DNA from: Saprospiraceae bacterium
GTDB lineage: Bacteria; Bacteroidota; Bacteroidia; Chitinophagales; Saprospiraceae
Reading direction: 5' to 3'
NCBI GenBank assembly: GCA_015490715.1
Contig: WFXH01000102.1
Location: forward strand, 1-64,000
Length of the DNA: 64,000 nt
Below the pieces are notes generated by a model. That model was not told where the DNA came from, did no database searches, and saw nothing but the letters and a program-made list of their open reading frames with translations. This document shows positions 6,990-17,706 of the stretch, in pieces (the stretch's first letter is position 1; each line of letters opens with the position of its first letter). Both the position numbers and the translations under genes were made by a program.

Positions 6990-9900
6990 TTAGGGGGCGC
7001 GTATTAAGACGAGCCGTCCCACTTGGATCGTCCTATCGGCGTGGGAGAGGCGGAAGAGGTAGGTTCCGGAAGGTAAGTTGTCGGGAAGTTTTATGCTATA
7101 TGTAGCGCGCTCTTCGTAGATCGGCAGCACGTATTGGTAGATGAGCTGGCCGTGGAGGTCGTACAGGGTCCAGTCGTAGCTGCCGGGGGCAGGTGATGTC
7201 GTTTCGAGGTAGATCTGCCCATAGCATGGATTGGGGAAGATGCGGTGGAGAGTGGGCGTGTCGTTTGTCGCAGGGCAGGGGACTACTTCGATGCGATCAG
7301 TTTCGAACTGCGTATTTACGGAGAGCGGTGTCAGTGCGGCTTCATCGATGAAGATCTCTGGTGGTACTTGGGATGCGATGAGGATTGTAAAGAGCGTGTC
7401 GGTGCTTGTACATTCGACCGGGTGAGCGGCATTCCAGGCGATGAATACCCTGTGGTCGACGATGTGGTGATACTCGTCCACTAATGGGAGGGTTACAGGC
7501 AAGATGGCGCGTATTGTGCCGGAGGATGTAAATAGGGATAGCTGTAAAGCGGAGGTGGGTTGGGTAGAAGTGCTGAAGAAGTGTACGGCGTAGAGCTCGT
7601 CGTCGACGCGTTGGGTGACGTAGTACCACTGCCATGTCGATTGGGGCTGGCTACGAGTTTTAATAAAATCGCCCGACACATCGCCCATTTTGATGCCTTT
7701 CCAGTGGATGGTGATGACGCTGTCCCGGGGGTTGGGCACGAAGTTATGGGTATTGGGATGCCTTCTGAGCGCATTGAGATCGTCGAAGTCGGTCGACGAG
7801 AGATAGAGTTTCCAGGAGGGGACGTGGCGAAAGCGGGACCATTTGTTGAGCAAGAGTTTTCGGATGATGCCGATATCTGCCACGGAGAGGTCGCCGCTGT
7901 TGTTGACATCGCCGGCAATGATTTGCCATGCCTTCGTGATCGGCCGAATGCCGAGGAGGTGATATTGGATGAGCTGCAGGTCGAGTACGGAAAGGCCTCT
8001 TAAGTATTGATGCTCATGGCGAAGGGTAATGGTATACTGTTGGCCCGGATGTTTTTGTACTCGTAGGTCGTACGGGCTGTTGTATTGGCCTGTGGCGAGT
8101 GTGTCGGGGCCGCGTGGGGTAGACCGCTGTACGACGATGTGTACACGACGGAGTGGTCGGCCCCCTAAGGAGGTGACGCTGCCGTGGAGACGTAGCAAGT
8201 GTCCATTGCAATGGTTATTGGCCTGGATTTGCACCTGGGCGGTACACGAGGCGATGTTGCCTGCCTCGTCACGGACATATACGGTCACCGTGGTGTCCAG
8301 TATGCGTTGTCCCTTGAGATCCGCACAGTTAAATTGGACGCTGTCGACGTACTGATTGGGGCGAAAGCTGTAGCGCAGGGCACTTGTATCGGTGCAGTTG
8401 TCGGAGCTTTGGAGTATGAAATGGTCGACGGGCAGCGTGATGGTCCCTGATTCGGGCATGATGACGGTGTTGATTTGATCGCGGCAATAGACGGTAGGAG
8501 GTTTGCAATCGCGTACGGTGATGCGTTGGGTACAGGTAGCGACATTGCCACAATCGTCTTCGACGCGCCATTCGACGCGATGGGTGCCGAGGGGTAGAAT
8601 GATCGTGCTATTGGTATAGGGATTCCAGTTGCTCCATTGGCCAGCTTGGTCGATATCTATTCGGTAGTACCATTTCATGGCCTCTTGAGGCGTGCAATCG
8701 TCTACAGCAGTGGGTTGGTAGACAAATTGACCGCTGCATGGGGATGCACTGCTCACGGTTTCATACAGACACAGTACAGTATCTCTACAAAAGGGGCTAT
8801 CGATTACGGGAGGTTGGGAGTTGACGACACGGATGATTTGCGTATCCTGCCATATGCCTGCAGTGTGTTTGTCGTACCGACACCAATCGATGACGGTCCA
8901 CTCGCGGGCAATGGTAAAGCAGGCCGAATCAGCCTGGTAGTAATAGCGGTCGGTGTAGGTGACCTGTACGTCTGCACAGCCCGTATTGCGCAGGGCGTAG
9001 GCGCTGTCGAGGCGCGTCGAGGTTGAGGGATCGAGCTCGGCATCGTCTGAGCAACTCAAGGTTATCGGCGGGTCGATGATATCTGCTGGCCAGTGGATGT
9101 CGGCCTCGGAAAAGGGATGACGGTTGACGAAGGTGATGCGCTGGATAGCCGAGTCGACATTGCCCGCAGGATCCGTCGCTGTAAAGCGCCGTATCAGCAC
9201 ACCGCTACCACAGTGCAACGAGTGCTGTATGCTTTCTTCCACGACGACACGATCGCAGTTGTCTATTACATAACCGTCCAATCCCATGTATTGGCGTCGG
9301 CCGTCGATGGTGAGAAAGATGCTATCACGCTGGTCGCGGTGCATGGCAATACGGCCGAATAGGGCAGCTGTACTGTCGATATCCCACGAAAAGTCGCAGG
9401 GAACGGTCATGTCGGGTGGCGGCACGATGCGCGGAGGCGTTTTGTCGTCGACGCGCACTTCGACCATGCAAACCGAGGAGTTGCCGGCGGCATCAAAGAC
9501 GGCGAGTTCGACCATGATGCGTTTGTCGGCATCATCACAGCAGAAGTGTATGGTGGGCGCAAAGTCGTTGGTAGAACTACAGGTGGATGCGCTGTCCACG
9601 CGTCGCGCTAAGAAGTGGTTAATGCCACAATTGTCCCGACTGCCGTCGTCTAAGGCTTGAGCATCTAAGATGTGTTGGCCATCGTCGGAGAGTGTGACCA
9701 CGGTGTGATTTTCGCAGACGATGTCGGGGGGGCGCCTATCGGCCACGTAAAACATTACAGTACAACTCGCCTTATTGCCGCAGTCGTCAACGATTTCATA
9801 CTCCAGCCAATGACAGCCCGTATCGAGTTGACTCAAGACGAATGGAGCTTCGTCGGGGCGGCGGTAATCTCCAACGAGACGCTTGTTACGTGGATCGGGC

Positions 9901-12332
9901 TGACAGGCATCATCGGGCCGATGAGCGATGTGGTAGATGCGGTATTTCCATTGTGAGCAGTGCTCTTCTACTTGTATCGGTGCAGAAGGGCTGTTGGGGA
10001 TTGGCACTTGATAGCTTGCGAAGCAATCATAGGGCGACACCGATGCGGTATCGTAGGCCAGAGTGTCTGAAGTGCAGAGCAATGAAGGGGCGGTTGTATC
10101 GGTGATGACGATGCGTTGGCTTGTGGACACCTTGCGCTGAGATGGTGGAGCACACCAGTCGATGACGGTCCAAGTGCGTAGGATTTTTTGAGTGCCACCG
10201 CAGGAGGGAATGAGGTGGTCTTCGTACGTGGCGTAGAGCCAGCTGCAACCGTTGGCAACGGGATAGCCCGTTACATCGGGGTGGGGGGTACCCTGATCGG
10301 TCGCCTTCCAGCTGTCGAGACAGTCGATTACGGTGTCGTGCAAGGGCTGCAGATCATCGGGGATGCGTGGGCGGATGATGCGTATGGTGTCGTTGCATCG
10401 GGTGTAGTTGCCCGAGGCATCGATAGCTTCCCATGTACGGACGATGGTTTTAAACGAATCTTCGCAGATGAAATCGTTGAGCACTTCGTCGCTGTAGCGG
10501 AGGCGCACCGTACCGCAGGAGTCCCAGTGGTCGACGAGGTATTCGTCGTCGGAAGCTGTGGGCGTGATGACGGCGCTATTGGGTAGGGGGAAGCCCAGCG
10601 CTTCGGGAGAAAGGTCTGCACTACAGCGCACTGTGTCGTTACCACAGCGTAGCGGTGGTATATATTTGTCTTCGATATAGAGGCGGCCGTGGCAGTAATT
10701 TTGCACACAGGTGTCGACTACCTTGAAGCGTATGGTGTCGCCGATGTATCGGCAGTCGATGACGGTGCCGGGGATGACGGAGCCATCGGGTGCGTAGAGC
10801 TCCAGCTTCCAGCACGGATTGGTGCCGCGGCCCTCGGTGAGGATTTCCAGGTCGAGCTCCACTTCTCCATCGGTATTGAGGGAGACGTTAAGGAGGTCGT
10901 TGCAGATGAGGTATGGGTTGATGGGGCCGGGCAGGGAGCTTGCACAGCTGGTACGATAGACTTCGACATCGCCGGGGCTGGTGTGCTCGACGATGGAATT
11001 GTCTAAGTCGATGAAGAAGTCCGTATAGGCGTTGCCGCGCATTATGGCGGTGACAGGAAGATTGCCGCTGGCATGAATACCCTGTACGCCGTAGTAAAAT
11101 CCTGGGCTGCTGTACAGAGTGGACATAAAGTTGGCCGTAGCCCACAACATCGAGTCGCATTGGGCATAGGGATTGGTGCTGCGCTGGAGATATCCGTAGT
11201 CGACACCTCCGGCGGCATTGGCTCCGTCGTAGCCGGGGAGGACGTTCCATCCACCCACGTAAAATTTCCTCCCCGACAATTGCCATCGGCCATTGCGCTG
11301 CACCATTTCGGTGACCCATGCGCGATTCGGATGGCCTCGTTCGGCAAGAGCCAATCGACCGTCTTCGGCAAAGGCCATATCCGTGATCCAAGAAGAGGCT
11401 GCCGTGATCGTATCGATGGCAAATTCGAACTGCTCTCCACCGGCATAGACGCCGTTGCGGTAGAGGGCGCGTCCACCAAAGTCGCCGTTGGACTGCAGTG
11501 GGATCGAATAAATGGCGTGTCCCGCATGCTGGGGATCGCGCCTACGGGCGAAGTACACGCGCGTCACACCATTGGAATCGGTGTGGATGGCGATGCCCCA
11601 CACTTGCTCCTCTTCAATAGTAATGCCCTTGCTGCCGTCGTCTAAGGCAAAGGGATCGTAGACGCTGACTACTTGTGCTGGACTGCGCTTGAGATCGATA
11701 CGGTAAATACGCCCGTCTTCCAGGTTGGTTGCAAAAAGTTGGTGGTGTTCGACATCGTAGGCGATGTTACCAATGCCGTTTCCCCGGCCTCCCGTATTGG
11801 GTATAGTCGTCGACGGCAGCGGCGGTAATACCGACGTATCGACGGTATGGATGAGTATGTGTATGTTGGCGGCATGCTCTCCATCGGCACGGTAGATGCC
11901 CGCCGGCCCGGCAGGTCCGACTTGTTGGGTGTGCGCTATGGGATAGATGTTGCTGAGCGAATACACATCGCTGGCTCCAAAGTAAACATTGCCCATGCTG
12001 TCGAAGGCAAGTCCGAAGACCTGCCCCATATTGGCCAGTGTCCACGTGGGCGGAGTGCGGACGATCGACGGATCATCGACACACCAGTCCTTGCCCCTGG
12101 GTGCCCTACCTGTCTTGCGCGTGTCGTACAGCTCGGCTACCGTATTCGACAGGTTATCTGTCGCCGCAAAATGCGTCACCACCATCATCCCCCGATGAAT
12201 GGTCTGCCCGTAGCTGAAGGAAAGATACTGCGCAATACACCACACCATTAATATAAGTATGGCCGTACTTCGCACTGTTGGATGGAAGCGGATGGGCACG
12301 AGATAAGTCCTATGCCGTGGTGCTAAGCGCAT
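6990..12332 (-). CDS. Giant secreted cysteine-rich repeat protein, T9SS cargo
   Basis: 1780-aa predicted surface or released protein. A signal peptide ends near residue 43 (LSFSYGQ). Residues of about 50-480 look like a propeller of NHL or six-bladed type (FGLAFDSMGNVYFGA, NIAYDVEHHQLFATN). The middle (about 550-1400) is a tandem array of Cys-rich HYR/Ig-like modules with recurring WTVIDWC, DDCGN and DAAGN/DPAGN motifs. A dockerin-like Ca2+ loop (GDVNNSGDLSVADIGIIRKLLL, split over about 1470-1492) follows, and the last 80 residues (FPNPCYGQIYLE... to LPSGTYLFRLSH) form a type A T9SS sorting domain. A role in adhesion or polymer binding is inference from module types. It is transcribed divergently from the ribosomal operon. 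Confidence 0.85.
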   Translation of the reverse strand: MRLAPRHRTYLVPIRFHPTVRSTAILILMVWCIAQYLSFSYGQTIHRGMMVVTHFAATDNLSNTVAELYDTRKTGRAPRGKDWCVDDPSIVRTPPTWTLANMGQVFGLAFDSMGNVYFGASDVYSLSNIYPIAHTQQVGPAGPAGIYRADGEHAANIHILIHTVDTSVLPPLPSTTIPNTGGRGNGIGNIAYDVEHHQLFATNLEDGRIYRIDLKRSPAQVVSVYDPFALDDGSKGITIEEEQVWGIAIHTDSNGVTRVYFARRRDPQHAGHAIYSIPLQSNGDFGGRALYRNGVYAGGEQFEFAIDTITAASSWITDMAFAEDGRLALAERGHPNRAWVTEMVQRNGRWQLSGRKFYVGGWNVLPGYDGANAAGGVDYGYLQRSTNPYAQCDSMLWATANFMSTLYSSPGFYYGVQGIHASGNLPVTAIMRGNAYTDFFIDLDNSIVEHTSPGDVEVYRTSCASSLPGPINPYLICNDLLNVSLNTDGEVELDLEILTEGRGTNPCWKLELYAPDGSVIPGTVIDCRYIGDTIRFKVVDTCVQNYCHGRLYIEDKYIPPLRCGNDTVRCSADLSPEALGFPLPNSAVITPTASDDEYLVDHWDSCGTVRLRYSDEVLNDFICEDSFKTIVRTWEAIDASGNYTRCNDTIRIIRPRIPDDLQPLHDTVIDCLDSWKATDQGTPHPDVTGYPVANGCSWLYATYEDHLIPSCGGTQKILRTWTVIDWCAPPSQRKVSTSQRIVITDTTAPSLLCTSDTLAYDTASVSPYDCFASYQVPIPNSPSAPIQVEEHCSQWKYRIYHIAHRPDDACQPDPRNKRLVGDYRRPDEAPFVLSQLDTGCHWLEYEIVDDCGNKASCTVMFYVADRRPPDIVCENHTVVTLSDDGQHILDAQALDDGSRDNCGINHFLARRVDSASTCSSTNDFAPTIHFCCDDADKRIMVELAVFDAAGNSSVCMVEVRVDDKTPPRIVPPPDMTVPCDFSWDIDSTAALFGRIAMHRDQRDSIFLTIDGRRQYMGLDGYVIDNCDRVVVEESIQHSLHCGSGVLIRRFTATDPAGNVDSAIQRITFVNRHPFSEADIHWPADIIDPPITLSCSDDAELDPSTSTRLDSAYALRNTGCADVQVTYTDRYYYQADSACFTIAREWTVIDWCRYDKHTAGIWQDTQIIRVVNSQPPVIDSPFCRDTVLCLYETVSSASPCSGQFVYQPTAVDDCTPQEAMKWYYRIDIDQAGQWSNWNPYTNSTIILPLGTHRVEWRVEDDCGNVATCTQRITVRDCKPPTVYCRDQINTVIMPESGTITLPVDHFILQSSDNCTDTSALRYSFRPNQYVDSVQFNCADLKGQRILDTTVTVYVRDEAGNIASCTAQVQIQANNHCNGHLLRLHGSVTSLGGRPLRRVHIVVQRSTPRGPDTLATGQYNSPYDLRVQKHPGQQYTITLRHEHQYLRGLSVLDLQLIQYHLLGIRPITKAWQIIAGDVNNSGDLSVADIGIIRKLLLNKWSRFRHVPSWKLYLSSTDFDDLNALRRHPNTHNFVPNPRDSVITIHWKGIKMGDVSGDFIKTRSQPQSTWQWYYVTQRVDDELYAVHFFSTSTQPTSALQLSLFTSSGTIRAILPVTLPLVDEYHHIVDHRVFIAWNAAHPVECTSTDTLFTILIASQVPPEIFIDEAALTPLSVNTQFETDRIEVVPCPATNDTPTLHRIFPNPCYGQIYLETTSPAPGSYDWTLYDLHGQLIYQYVLPIYEERATYSIKLPDNLPSGTYLFRLSHADRTIQVGRLVLIRAP

Positions 12333-12611
12333 TCGCCAAATTTCATATTAAACTTTTTCATAATATGATGCTTGCAAAACACATGCCAAAGCGGGGGGCA
12401 GCGGGAGGTATACATAAGGGTACGGCACGGATGGAGGGATGAGCTCGCCTTTGGTGCCGTGCTGTGATCCTCTTTGTGTCGGTTGAACAGTGGTTGAGGA
12501 GCAAACCTTTTGGTGTCTTGTGGGTTTTACTGTGCAGCTACTGCGAAAAAGCGGTGGTCTTTTTCGGGAAAAAATCCCATTTTCTTGGCGGGTACATTGA
12601 AAAAATTAATG

Positions 12612-12619
12612 TACCTTTG
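12612..12619 (+). promoter_or_regulatory. Promoter of the ribosomal operon
   Basis: TACCTTTG matches TAnnTTTG. A TTG lies 24 nt upstream (12585-12587) and another 12 nt upstream (12597-12599); neither has the ideal spacing of about 19-21. Transcription would begin near 12626, giving rpsL a 75-nt leader. Confidence 0.6.
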
Positions 12620-12630
12620 CACTCACTTTT

Positions 12631-12649
12631 TCGCAGGGGTAGGCTGCGA
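12631..12649 (+). promoter_or_regulatory. Leader hairpin of the ribosomal operon
   Basis: TCGCAG (12631-12636) pairs with CTGCGA (12644-12649) around a seven-base loop, right at the start of the predicted transcript and 51 nt before rpsL. It could serve mRNA stability or feedback by a ribosomal protein; the sequence alone cannot choose. Confidence 0.4.
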
Positions 12650-12700
12650 GAGGTGCACGGTTGTTGAATAAGAGAAGTCTAACGATAGATTCGTGAGCTT

Positions 12701-13075
12701 ATGCCGACGATTAATCAGTTAGTGCGTAAAGGGAGAAAGAAGGTTGCCTCGGTCAGCAAATCCAAGGCATTGGAGGGCTGTCCGCAGAAGCGCGGGGTGT
12801 GTACCCGTGTGTACACGACCACGCCCAAGAAGCCCAATTCAGCCTTGCGCAAGGTGGCCAAGGTGCGTCTGACCAATGGCATTGAGGTCATTGCCTACAT
12901 CCCAGGTGAGGGCCACAATCTCCAGGAGCACAGCATCGTGTTGGTACGCGGGGGTAGGGTAAAAGACCTACCCGGAGTGCGTTACCAGATCATTCGCGGT
13001 GCCTTGGATACTGCGGGAGTAGAAGACCGCCGCAAGTCGCGATCGAAATACGGAACCAAAAGGCCTAAGAAATAA
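12701..13075 (+). CDS. rpsL: 30S ribosomal protein S12
   Basis: Decoding-centre protein of the small subunit, 124 aa. [19 protein letters not shown] and [13 protein letters not shown] are the two conserved loops; the lysines at 43-44 and 88, where streptomycin-resistance mutations usually fall, are wild type. First gene of the merged ribosomal operon. No Shine-Dalgarno sequence precedes the ATG. Confidence 0.98.
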   Translation: MPTINQLVRKGRKKVASVSKSKALEGCPQKRGVCTRVYTTTPKKPNSALRKVAKVRLTNGIEVIAYIPGEGHNLQEHSIVLVRGGRVKDLPGVRYQIIRGALDTAGVEDRRKSRSKYGTKRPKK

Positions 13076-13091
13076 TCAAATCGCCTGAGGT

Positions 13092-13559
13092 ATGCGAAGA
13101 AAACGACCAAAGCCAAGAGTCATACCGCCGGATCCCGTCTACAACGATCCGATGGTCATGAAATTTATCAACAACATCATGCGTCGAGGGAAGAAGGCCC
13201 TTGCCATGCGCATCTTTTACGATGCCATGGACATCATCAAAAAGCGCACGGACGAAAATCCCTACGAAATTTGGAAAAAGGCCCTCGAAAACGCCACTCC
13301 GTACTTGGAGGTGCGTTCGCGGCGTATTGGTGGAGCGACCTTTCAGATACCGACTGAAATCCCTGAAAACCGCCGTATCTCGATTGGTATGAAATGGTTG
13401 ATACAATACGCCAAGCAGCGCCACGGCAAGGGAATGTCGGAAAAACTCGCCGCCGAAATCATCGCCGCATCCAACAACGAAGGCGGAGCCGTCAAGCGCA
13501 AAAACGAAATGCATCGTATGGCCGAAGCCAACCGCGCCTTTGCGCACTTTAGAGTGTGA
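13092..13559 (+). CDS. rpsG: 30S ribosomal protein S7
   Basis: Primary 16S rRNA 3'-domain binder, 155 aa. It starts MRRKRPKPRVIPPDP and contains MVMKFINNIMRRGKK and the conserved GGATFQIPTEI region. It lies 16 nt after rpsL. The coding sequence includes an exact copy of the dispersed GTATGAAATGGT motif at 13387-13398 (codons of GMKWL). Confidence 0.98.
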   Translation: MRRKRPKPRVIPPDPVYNDPMVMKFINNIMRRGKKALAMRIFYDAMDIIKKRTDENPYEIWKKALENATPYLEVRSRRIGGATFQIPTEIPENRRISIGMKWLIQYAKQRHGKGMSEKLAAEIIAASNNEGGAVKRKNEMHRMAEANRAFAHFRV

Positions 13560-13588
13560 GCTGCTAAGAGATAAAATGTTTGTTGATT

Positions 13589-15724
13589 ATGGCTAAGGAT
13601 TTGAGATTTCTTCGAAATATCGGAATTGCCGCCCATATCGATGCCGGCAAGACAACTACAACGGAACGTATCCTCTATTATACCGGTTTGACGCATAAAA
13701 TCGGTGAAGTACACGAGGGTGCCGCCACTATGGACCACATGGAGCAGGAAAAGGAGCGCGGTATCACCATCACCGCTGCGGCAACAAAGGTCCACTGGAA
13801 TTGGCTTGGAAATACGTACGAAATCAACATCATCGACACGCCGGGTCACGTCGACTTTACAGTCGAAGTAGAGCGTTCGCTGCGCGTGCTCGACGGTGCT
13901 GTAGCACTCTTTTGTGCCGTATCGGGGGTAGAGCCGCAGTCCGAAACCGTCTGGCGGCAAGCGGACAAGTACAAAGTGCCGCGCATCGCCTTTGTCAATA
14001 AGATGGACCGTTCGGGCGCCGATTTCTTCCATGTCGTCGAAGATATACGCAACAAACTCGGAGCCAACGCCATTCCGCTCCAGGTGCCCATCGGCGTGGA
14101 AGACACTTTCCGCGGGGTGGTCGACCTCATCACCGACGAAGCCAAGATTTGGAACGAAGAGGATCTCGGCATGACTTATGAAGTGGTGCCTGTCCCCGAA
14201 GACCTCGTCGACACGGTGCGGGAGTACAAGGAAAAGCTCCTCGAAGCCGTAGCCGAATACGACGAGAGCCTGATGGAGAAGTACTTCGAAGATCCCTCGT
14301 CGATCACGCCCGATGAAATACGCGCAGCCATCCGCAAGGCCGTCATCGACATGAGCATGACGCCAGTGCTCTGCGGTTCGGCCTTTAAAAACAAGGGCGT
14401 ACAGGCCTTGCTCGACGCGTGTTGTGCTTTCTTGCCCTCACCACTGGATAAGGGGCCCGTCCAGGGACGCAATCCCCAAACCGACCAGACCGAAGTGCGA
14501 CGGCCGACACTCGACGATCCCTTTACCTCTCTATGCTTTAAAATCACCACCGATCCCTACGTGGGACGGCTGGCCTTTATTCGCGTATATTCGGGCCAAC
14601 TCGAAGAGGGCAGCTATGTGCTCAATACGCGCACGATGAAAAAAGAGCGCATGTCGCGTCTCTATCAAATGCACGCCAACAAGCAAAATCCCATCAAAAA
14701 AGTGGAGGTCGGCGACATTGCGGCTGCCGTAGGATTTAAAAACATACGCACCGGCGACACGCTCTGCGATGTCGATCATCCCATCGAGCTGGAGAGCATG
14801 TCTTTCCCCGAACCCGTCATCGGTGTCGCCATCGAGCCCAAGTCCCAAAAAGACATGGACAAGCTCGGAATGGCGCTCTCCAAGCTCGCCGAAGAGGATC
14901 CCACCTTCCGCGTGCGGTTTGACGAAGAGACCAACCAGACCATCATCAGCGGCATGGGAGAGTTGCACCTCGAAATTATCGTCGACCGCCTGCGCCGCGA
15001 ATTTAAAGTCGAGTGCAATCAGGGACAACCCCAGGTCAACTACAAAGAGCGCCTGACGAAAACGGTCGATCACACACAGCGATTGAAAAAGCAAACCGGC
15101 GGTGCCGGACTCTTCGCACAGATCTCCTTCGAAATAGGGCCCGCCGATGAGGAGTTCCTCCAGAGCGAGGAGTTTAAGAGCGGCAAGCAGCGCCTCCAGT
15201 TTGTCAACGACATCTTCGGCGGTGCCATCCCCAAAGAGCTCATCCCCTCGGTCATCAAGGGCTTTGAGGCGATGATGGACACAGGCGTACTGGCAGGTTA
15301 CGCCCTCGAAAGCATGAAAGTGCGCGTCTACGACGGCCAAACACACCCTGTCGACTCCAAACCCATCGCCTTTGAGCTCTGTGCTAAGGAAGGCTTTAAA
15401 GAAGCTGCTCCGAAAGCTGAGCCACAGCTGCTCGAGCCCATCATGAAAGTCGAGATCGTTACTCCCGAAGAATTCGTCGGACCGATCATCGGAGATCTCA
15501 ACCGTCGCCGGGGGATCCCCAAAGGACAGGAATCGCGACCGGGCGGCGTCATCGCCATCCAGGCAGAAGTGCCGCTGGCCGAAATGTTTGGGTACGTCAC
15601 CACCTTGCGCACCATCACTTCAGGGCGTGCAAGCAGTACCATGGAATTTTCCCATTACGCTCCCGTGCCGCCCAATATCGCCGAAACCATCATCAAAAAA
15701 GCCAAAGGAGAAGTCAACGTCTAA
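13589..15724 (+). CDS. fusA: Translation elongation factor G
   Basis: Ribosomal translocase GTPase, 711 aa. P-loop [13 protein letters not shown] near the N-terminus, DTPGHVDF (G3) and [10 protein letters not shown] (G4) follow, then the domain II-V signatures including [14 protein letters not shown] and the C-terminal ATMEF-like region read here as [13 protein letters not shown] use ATG 13589 ([12 protein letters not shown]) rather than a TTG nine bases earlier. No tuf gene follows, unlike the E. coli str operon. The stop is 19 nt before rpsJ. Confidence 0.98.
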   Translation: MAKDLRFLRNIGIAAHIDAGKTTTTERILYYTGLTHKIGEVHEGAATMDHMEQEKERGITITAAATKVHWNWLGNTYEINIIDTPGHVDFTVEVERSLRVLDGAVALFCAVSGVEPQSETVWRQADKYKVPRIAFVNKMDRSGADFFHVVEDIRNKLGANAIPLQVPIGVEDTFRGVVDLITDEAKIWNEEDLGMTYEVVPVPEDLVDTVREYKEKLLEAVAEYDESLMEKYFEDPSSITPDEIRAAIRKAVIDMSMTPVLCGSAFKNKGVQALLDACCAFLPSPLDKGPVQGRNPQTDQTEVRRPTLDDPFTSLCFKITTDPYVGRLAFIRVYSGQLEEGSYVLNTRTMKKERMSRLYQMHANKQNPIKKVEVGDIAAAVGFKNIRTGDTLCDVDHPIELESMSFPEPVIGVAIEPKSQKDMDKLGMALSKLAEEDPTFRVRFDEETNQTIISGMGELHLEIIVDRLRREFKVECNQGQPQVNYKERLTKTVDHTQRLKKQTGGAGLFAQISFEIGPADEEFLQSEEFKSGKQRLQFVNDIFGGAIPKELIPSVIKGFEAMMDTGVLAGYALESMKVRVYDGQTHPVDSKPIAFELCAKEGFKEAAPKAEPQLLEPIMKVEIVTPEEFVGPIIGDLNRRRGIPKGQESRPGGVIAIQAEVPLAEMFGYVTTLRTITSGRASSTMEFSHYAPVPPNIAETIIKKAKGEVNV

Positions 15725-15743
15725 CATCTAAAATAACACAGGC

Positions 15744-16052
15744 ATGAATCAAAAAATTCGCATCAAACTCCGCTCGTACGACCACAACCTCGTCGATAAA
15801 GCAGCGGAAAAAATCGTCAACACCGCACGCGAGACGAGGGTACACGTCGTGGGTCCGATTCCTCTGCCTACCGAAAAGCAAATCTTCACCGTCTTGCGCT
15901 CGCCACACGTCAACAAAAAATCGCGCGAGCAATTCCAGCTTCGGACCCATAAGCGCCTCATCGAAATCTACTCGCCTAAGCCCGACACCATCGAAGCGCT
16001 CTCAAAGTTGGAGCTCTCTAGTGGTATCGAAATCCAGGTGAAGCTCACTTAA
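15744..16052 (+). CDS. rpsJ: 30S ribosomal protein S10
   Basis: 102-aa small-subunit head protein. [14 protein letters not shown] at the N-terminus and [28 protein letters not shown] (split motif) are standard. It links the str part (rpsL-rpsG-fusA) to the S10 part of the operon without an evident promoter. Confidence 0.98.
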   Translation: MNQKIRIKLRSYDHNLVDKAAEKIVNTARETRVHVVGPIPLPTEKQIFTVLRSPHVNKKSREQFQLRTHKRLIEIYSPKPDTIEALSKLELSSGIEIQVKLT

Positions 16053-16090
16053 GTAGAGCTCAATCCACCCGACGAGTAGTGTACTGTGGC

Positions 16091-16110
16091 TTTTGGTAGT
16101 ATAAAATGGT
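16091..16110 (+). repeat. 20-bp repeat, copy 1 (inverted partner at 19991)
   Basis: TTTTGGTAGTATAAAATGGT in the rpsJ-rplC gap, seven bases before the rplC GTG. Its exact reverse complement lies at 19991-20010 between rpsC and rplP. It carries the long form GTATAAAATGGT (16099-16110) of the dispersed motif. Confidence 0.8.
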
Positions 16111-16116
16111 AGAAAA

Positions 16117-16746
16117 GTGAACGGACTCATAGGTAAAAAACTCGGGATGACCAGTGTCTACGACAGTGACGGTAAGCAAGTGGCTTGCACCGTCATCCTC
16201 GCCGAGCCCAATGTCGTGACGCAGATCAAAACCGTCGAAACCGACCAATACAACGCCGTCCAGCTCGGCTTCGGTGAGCGCAAGGAAAAACGCACCACCA
16301 AACCTCTCCTCGGACACTTCAAAAAAGCAGGTACCACTCCCAAGCGAAAACTCGTCGAGTTTCGCGACTTCTCCATACCCGTCAAGCTCGGCGATACCAT
16401 CTCCATCACAGATGTGTTTGAAGAAGGCGATACCGTACACGTCGTAGGCACGTCGAAGGGAAAGGGCTTTCAAGGGGTGGTCAAAAGACACGGCTTCCGC
16501 GGAGTCGGCGATGCCACCCACGGCCAACACAACCGCCAGCGTCACCCCGGCTCCATCGGCGCTTCCGCCTTCCCGTCAAGAGTCGTCAAAGGCCTCCGCA
16601 TGGCCGGCCGCATGGGCAACCAACGCGTCAAAATACGCAACCTCAAAATCGTCAAAATCCTCCCAGAACAACACATCCTACTCGTCAAAGGTGCTGTACC
16701 CGGCCATAAAGGTGCCTTCGTCATACTTCAAAAAGAAGAAGGATAG
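16117..16746 (+). CDS. rplC: 50S ribosomal protein L3
   Basis: Early-assembly large-subunit protein, 209 aa. [13 protein letters not shown] marks the N-terminus and [18 protein letters not shown] the loop reaching the peptidyl-transferase centre, with the Gln that PrmB methylates in other bacteria. It starts with GTG, the only non-ATG start I accept in this operon, because no in-frame ATG precedes the conserved N-terminus. The 20-bp repeat ends seven bases upstream. Confidence 0.97.
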   Translation: MNGLIGKKLGMTSVYDSDGKQVACTVILAEPNVVTQIKTVETDQYNAVQLGFGERKEKRTTKPLLGHFKKAGTTPKRKLVEFRDFSIPVKLGDTISITDVFEEGDTVHVVGTSKGKGFQGVVKRHGFRGVGDATHGQHNRQRHPGSIGASAFPSRVVKGLRMAGRMGNQRVKIRNLKIVKILPEQHILLVKGAVPGHKGAFVILQKEEG

Positions 16747-16763
16747 ACAAAAACGTAGCGACT

Positions 16764-17384
16764 ATGAAAGTGGAAGTCATCGATATAGAGGGTAAAAATA
16801 CCGGCCGAACCGTCGAGCTATCCGATGAAGTGTTCGGCATAGAGCCCAACGAACACGTCGTATACCTCGCCGTCAAACAATACCTCGCCCACCAGCGTCA
16901 AGGTACGCATAAGACCAAAGGGCGCAGCGAAGTCAAGGGCTCTCGAAGGAAGCTCTACCGCCAAAAGGGCACCGGCCGTGCACGTGTCGGCGACATTAAA
17001 AACCCCATCTTCCGAGGCGGAGGCACCGTGTTCGGACCCCAACCGCGCAAATACACCATTAAACTCAACAAAAAAGTCAAGCGCCTCGCTCGACGCAGCG
17101 TTCTTTCCGACCGCGCCAAAAAGGGCATGATCAAAGTAATCGAAGACTTTACCTTCGACGCACCAAAGACGAAGCAGTACATCCAGGTACTCAAAAACCT
17201 CGGCCTCGACGGTCAAAAGAGTACCCTCATATTGCCCGAAACCGACAAACACATCGTCCTCTCCGCCCGCAACATACCAAAAGTATTTGTGCGGCGAGTA
17301 CACGACCTCAATACCTACGACCTGCTCAACGGAGGCCAGCTCCTCATCATGGAAAGCGCCGTCGAAAAAATCAACCAATTTTAA
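16764..17384 (+). CDS. rplD: 50S ribosomal protein L4
   Basis: 206-aa exit-tunnel protein. The extended loop shows [23 protein letters not shown] and the conserved GGGTVFGP; the C-terminal globular part ends [17 protein letters not shown]. In enterobacteria L4 represses the S10 operon; no comparable leader is obvious before rpsJ here. Confidence 0.97.
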   Translation: MKVEVIDIEGKNTGRTVELSDEVFGIEPNEHVVYLAVKQYLAHQRQGTHKTKGRSEVKGSRRKLYRQKGTGRARVGDIKNPIFRGGGTVFGPQPRKYTIKLNKKVKRLARRSVLSDRAKKGMIKVIEDFTFDAPKTKQYIQVLKNLGLDGQKSTLILPETDKHIVLSARNIPKVFVRRVHDLNTYDLLNGGQLLIMESAVEKINQF

Positions 17385-17401
17385 CCCAAACCCTTCAAGC
17401 C

Positions 17402-17695
17402 ATGAAGCGTATCATCATAAAACCCGTCATCTCCGAAAAGGCAGAGCGACTCATCGAAAAGCACAACCAATACACCTTTATTGTCGCCAAGGATGCCAAT
17501 AAAATCGAAATCGCTAAAGCGATCGAAGAAAAGTACAACGTCTCCGTCAAGGCCGTCAATACCGCCATCATGCCGGCGAAGATGCTTCGCCGATACACCA
17601 AGCGAGGTATCATCCACGGCAAAAAACCGTCGTACAAAAAAGCAGTCGTAACGCTGGATGCCAACGACAGCATCGACATCTATGGAACTGAATAA
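17402..17695 (+). CDS. rplW: 50S ribosomal protein L23
   Basis: 97-aa protein at the tunnel exit, the docking site for trigger factor and SRP in other bacteria. [22 protein letters not shown] and the [11 protein letters not shown]-type C-terminus (here [13 protein letters not shown]) identify it. It lies 17 nt after rplD. Confidence 0.97.
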   Translation: MKRIIIKPVISEKAERLIEKHNQYTFIVAKDANKIEIAKAIEEKYNVSVKAVNTAIMPAKMLRRYTKRGIIHGKKPSYKKAVVTLDANDSIDIYGTE

Positions 17696-17706
17696 ACTTT
17701 GACGTC

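Larger units (their letters stand above)
12333..12700. other. Intergenic region between divergent giant gene and rpsL
   Basis: This 368-nt stretch holds no convincing gene. It contains ATTTCATAT (12339-12347), one base off the dispersed motif; a 7-bp inverted repeat ACGGCAC/GTGCCGT (12422-12428, 12454-12460); an A/T-stem hairpin GAAAAAG/CTTTTTC (12545-12565); the rpsL -7 box (12612-12619); and a leader hairpin (12631-12649). A 67-codon open frame at 12464-12667 runs through the promoter and is rejected. Confidence 0.5.

Noticed and set aside
12464-12667. 67-codon open frame upstream of rpsL
   Set aside because: It runs through the rpsL promoter and leader hairpin and has no recognisable features.
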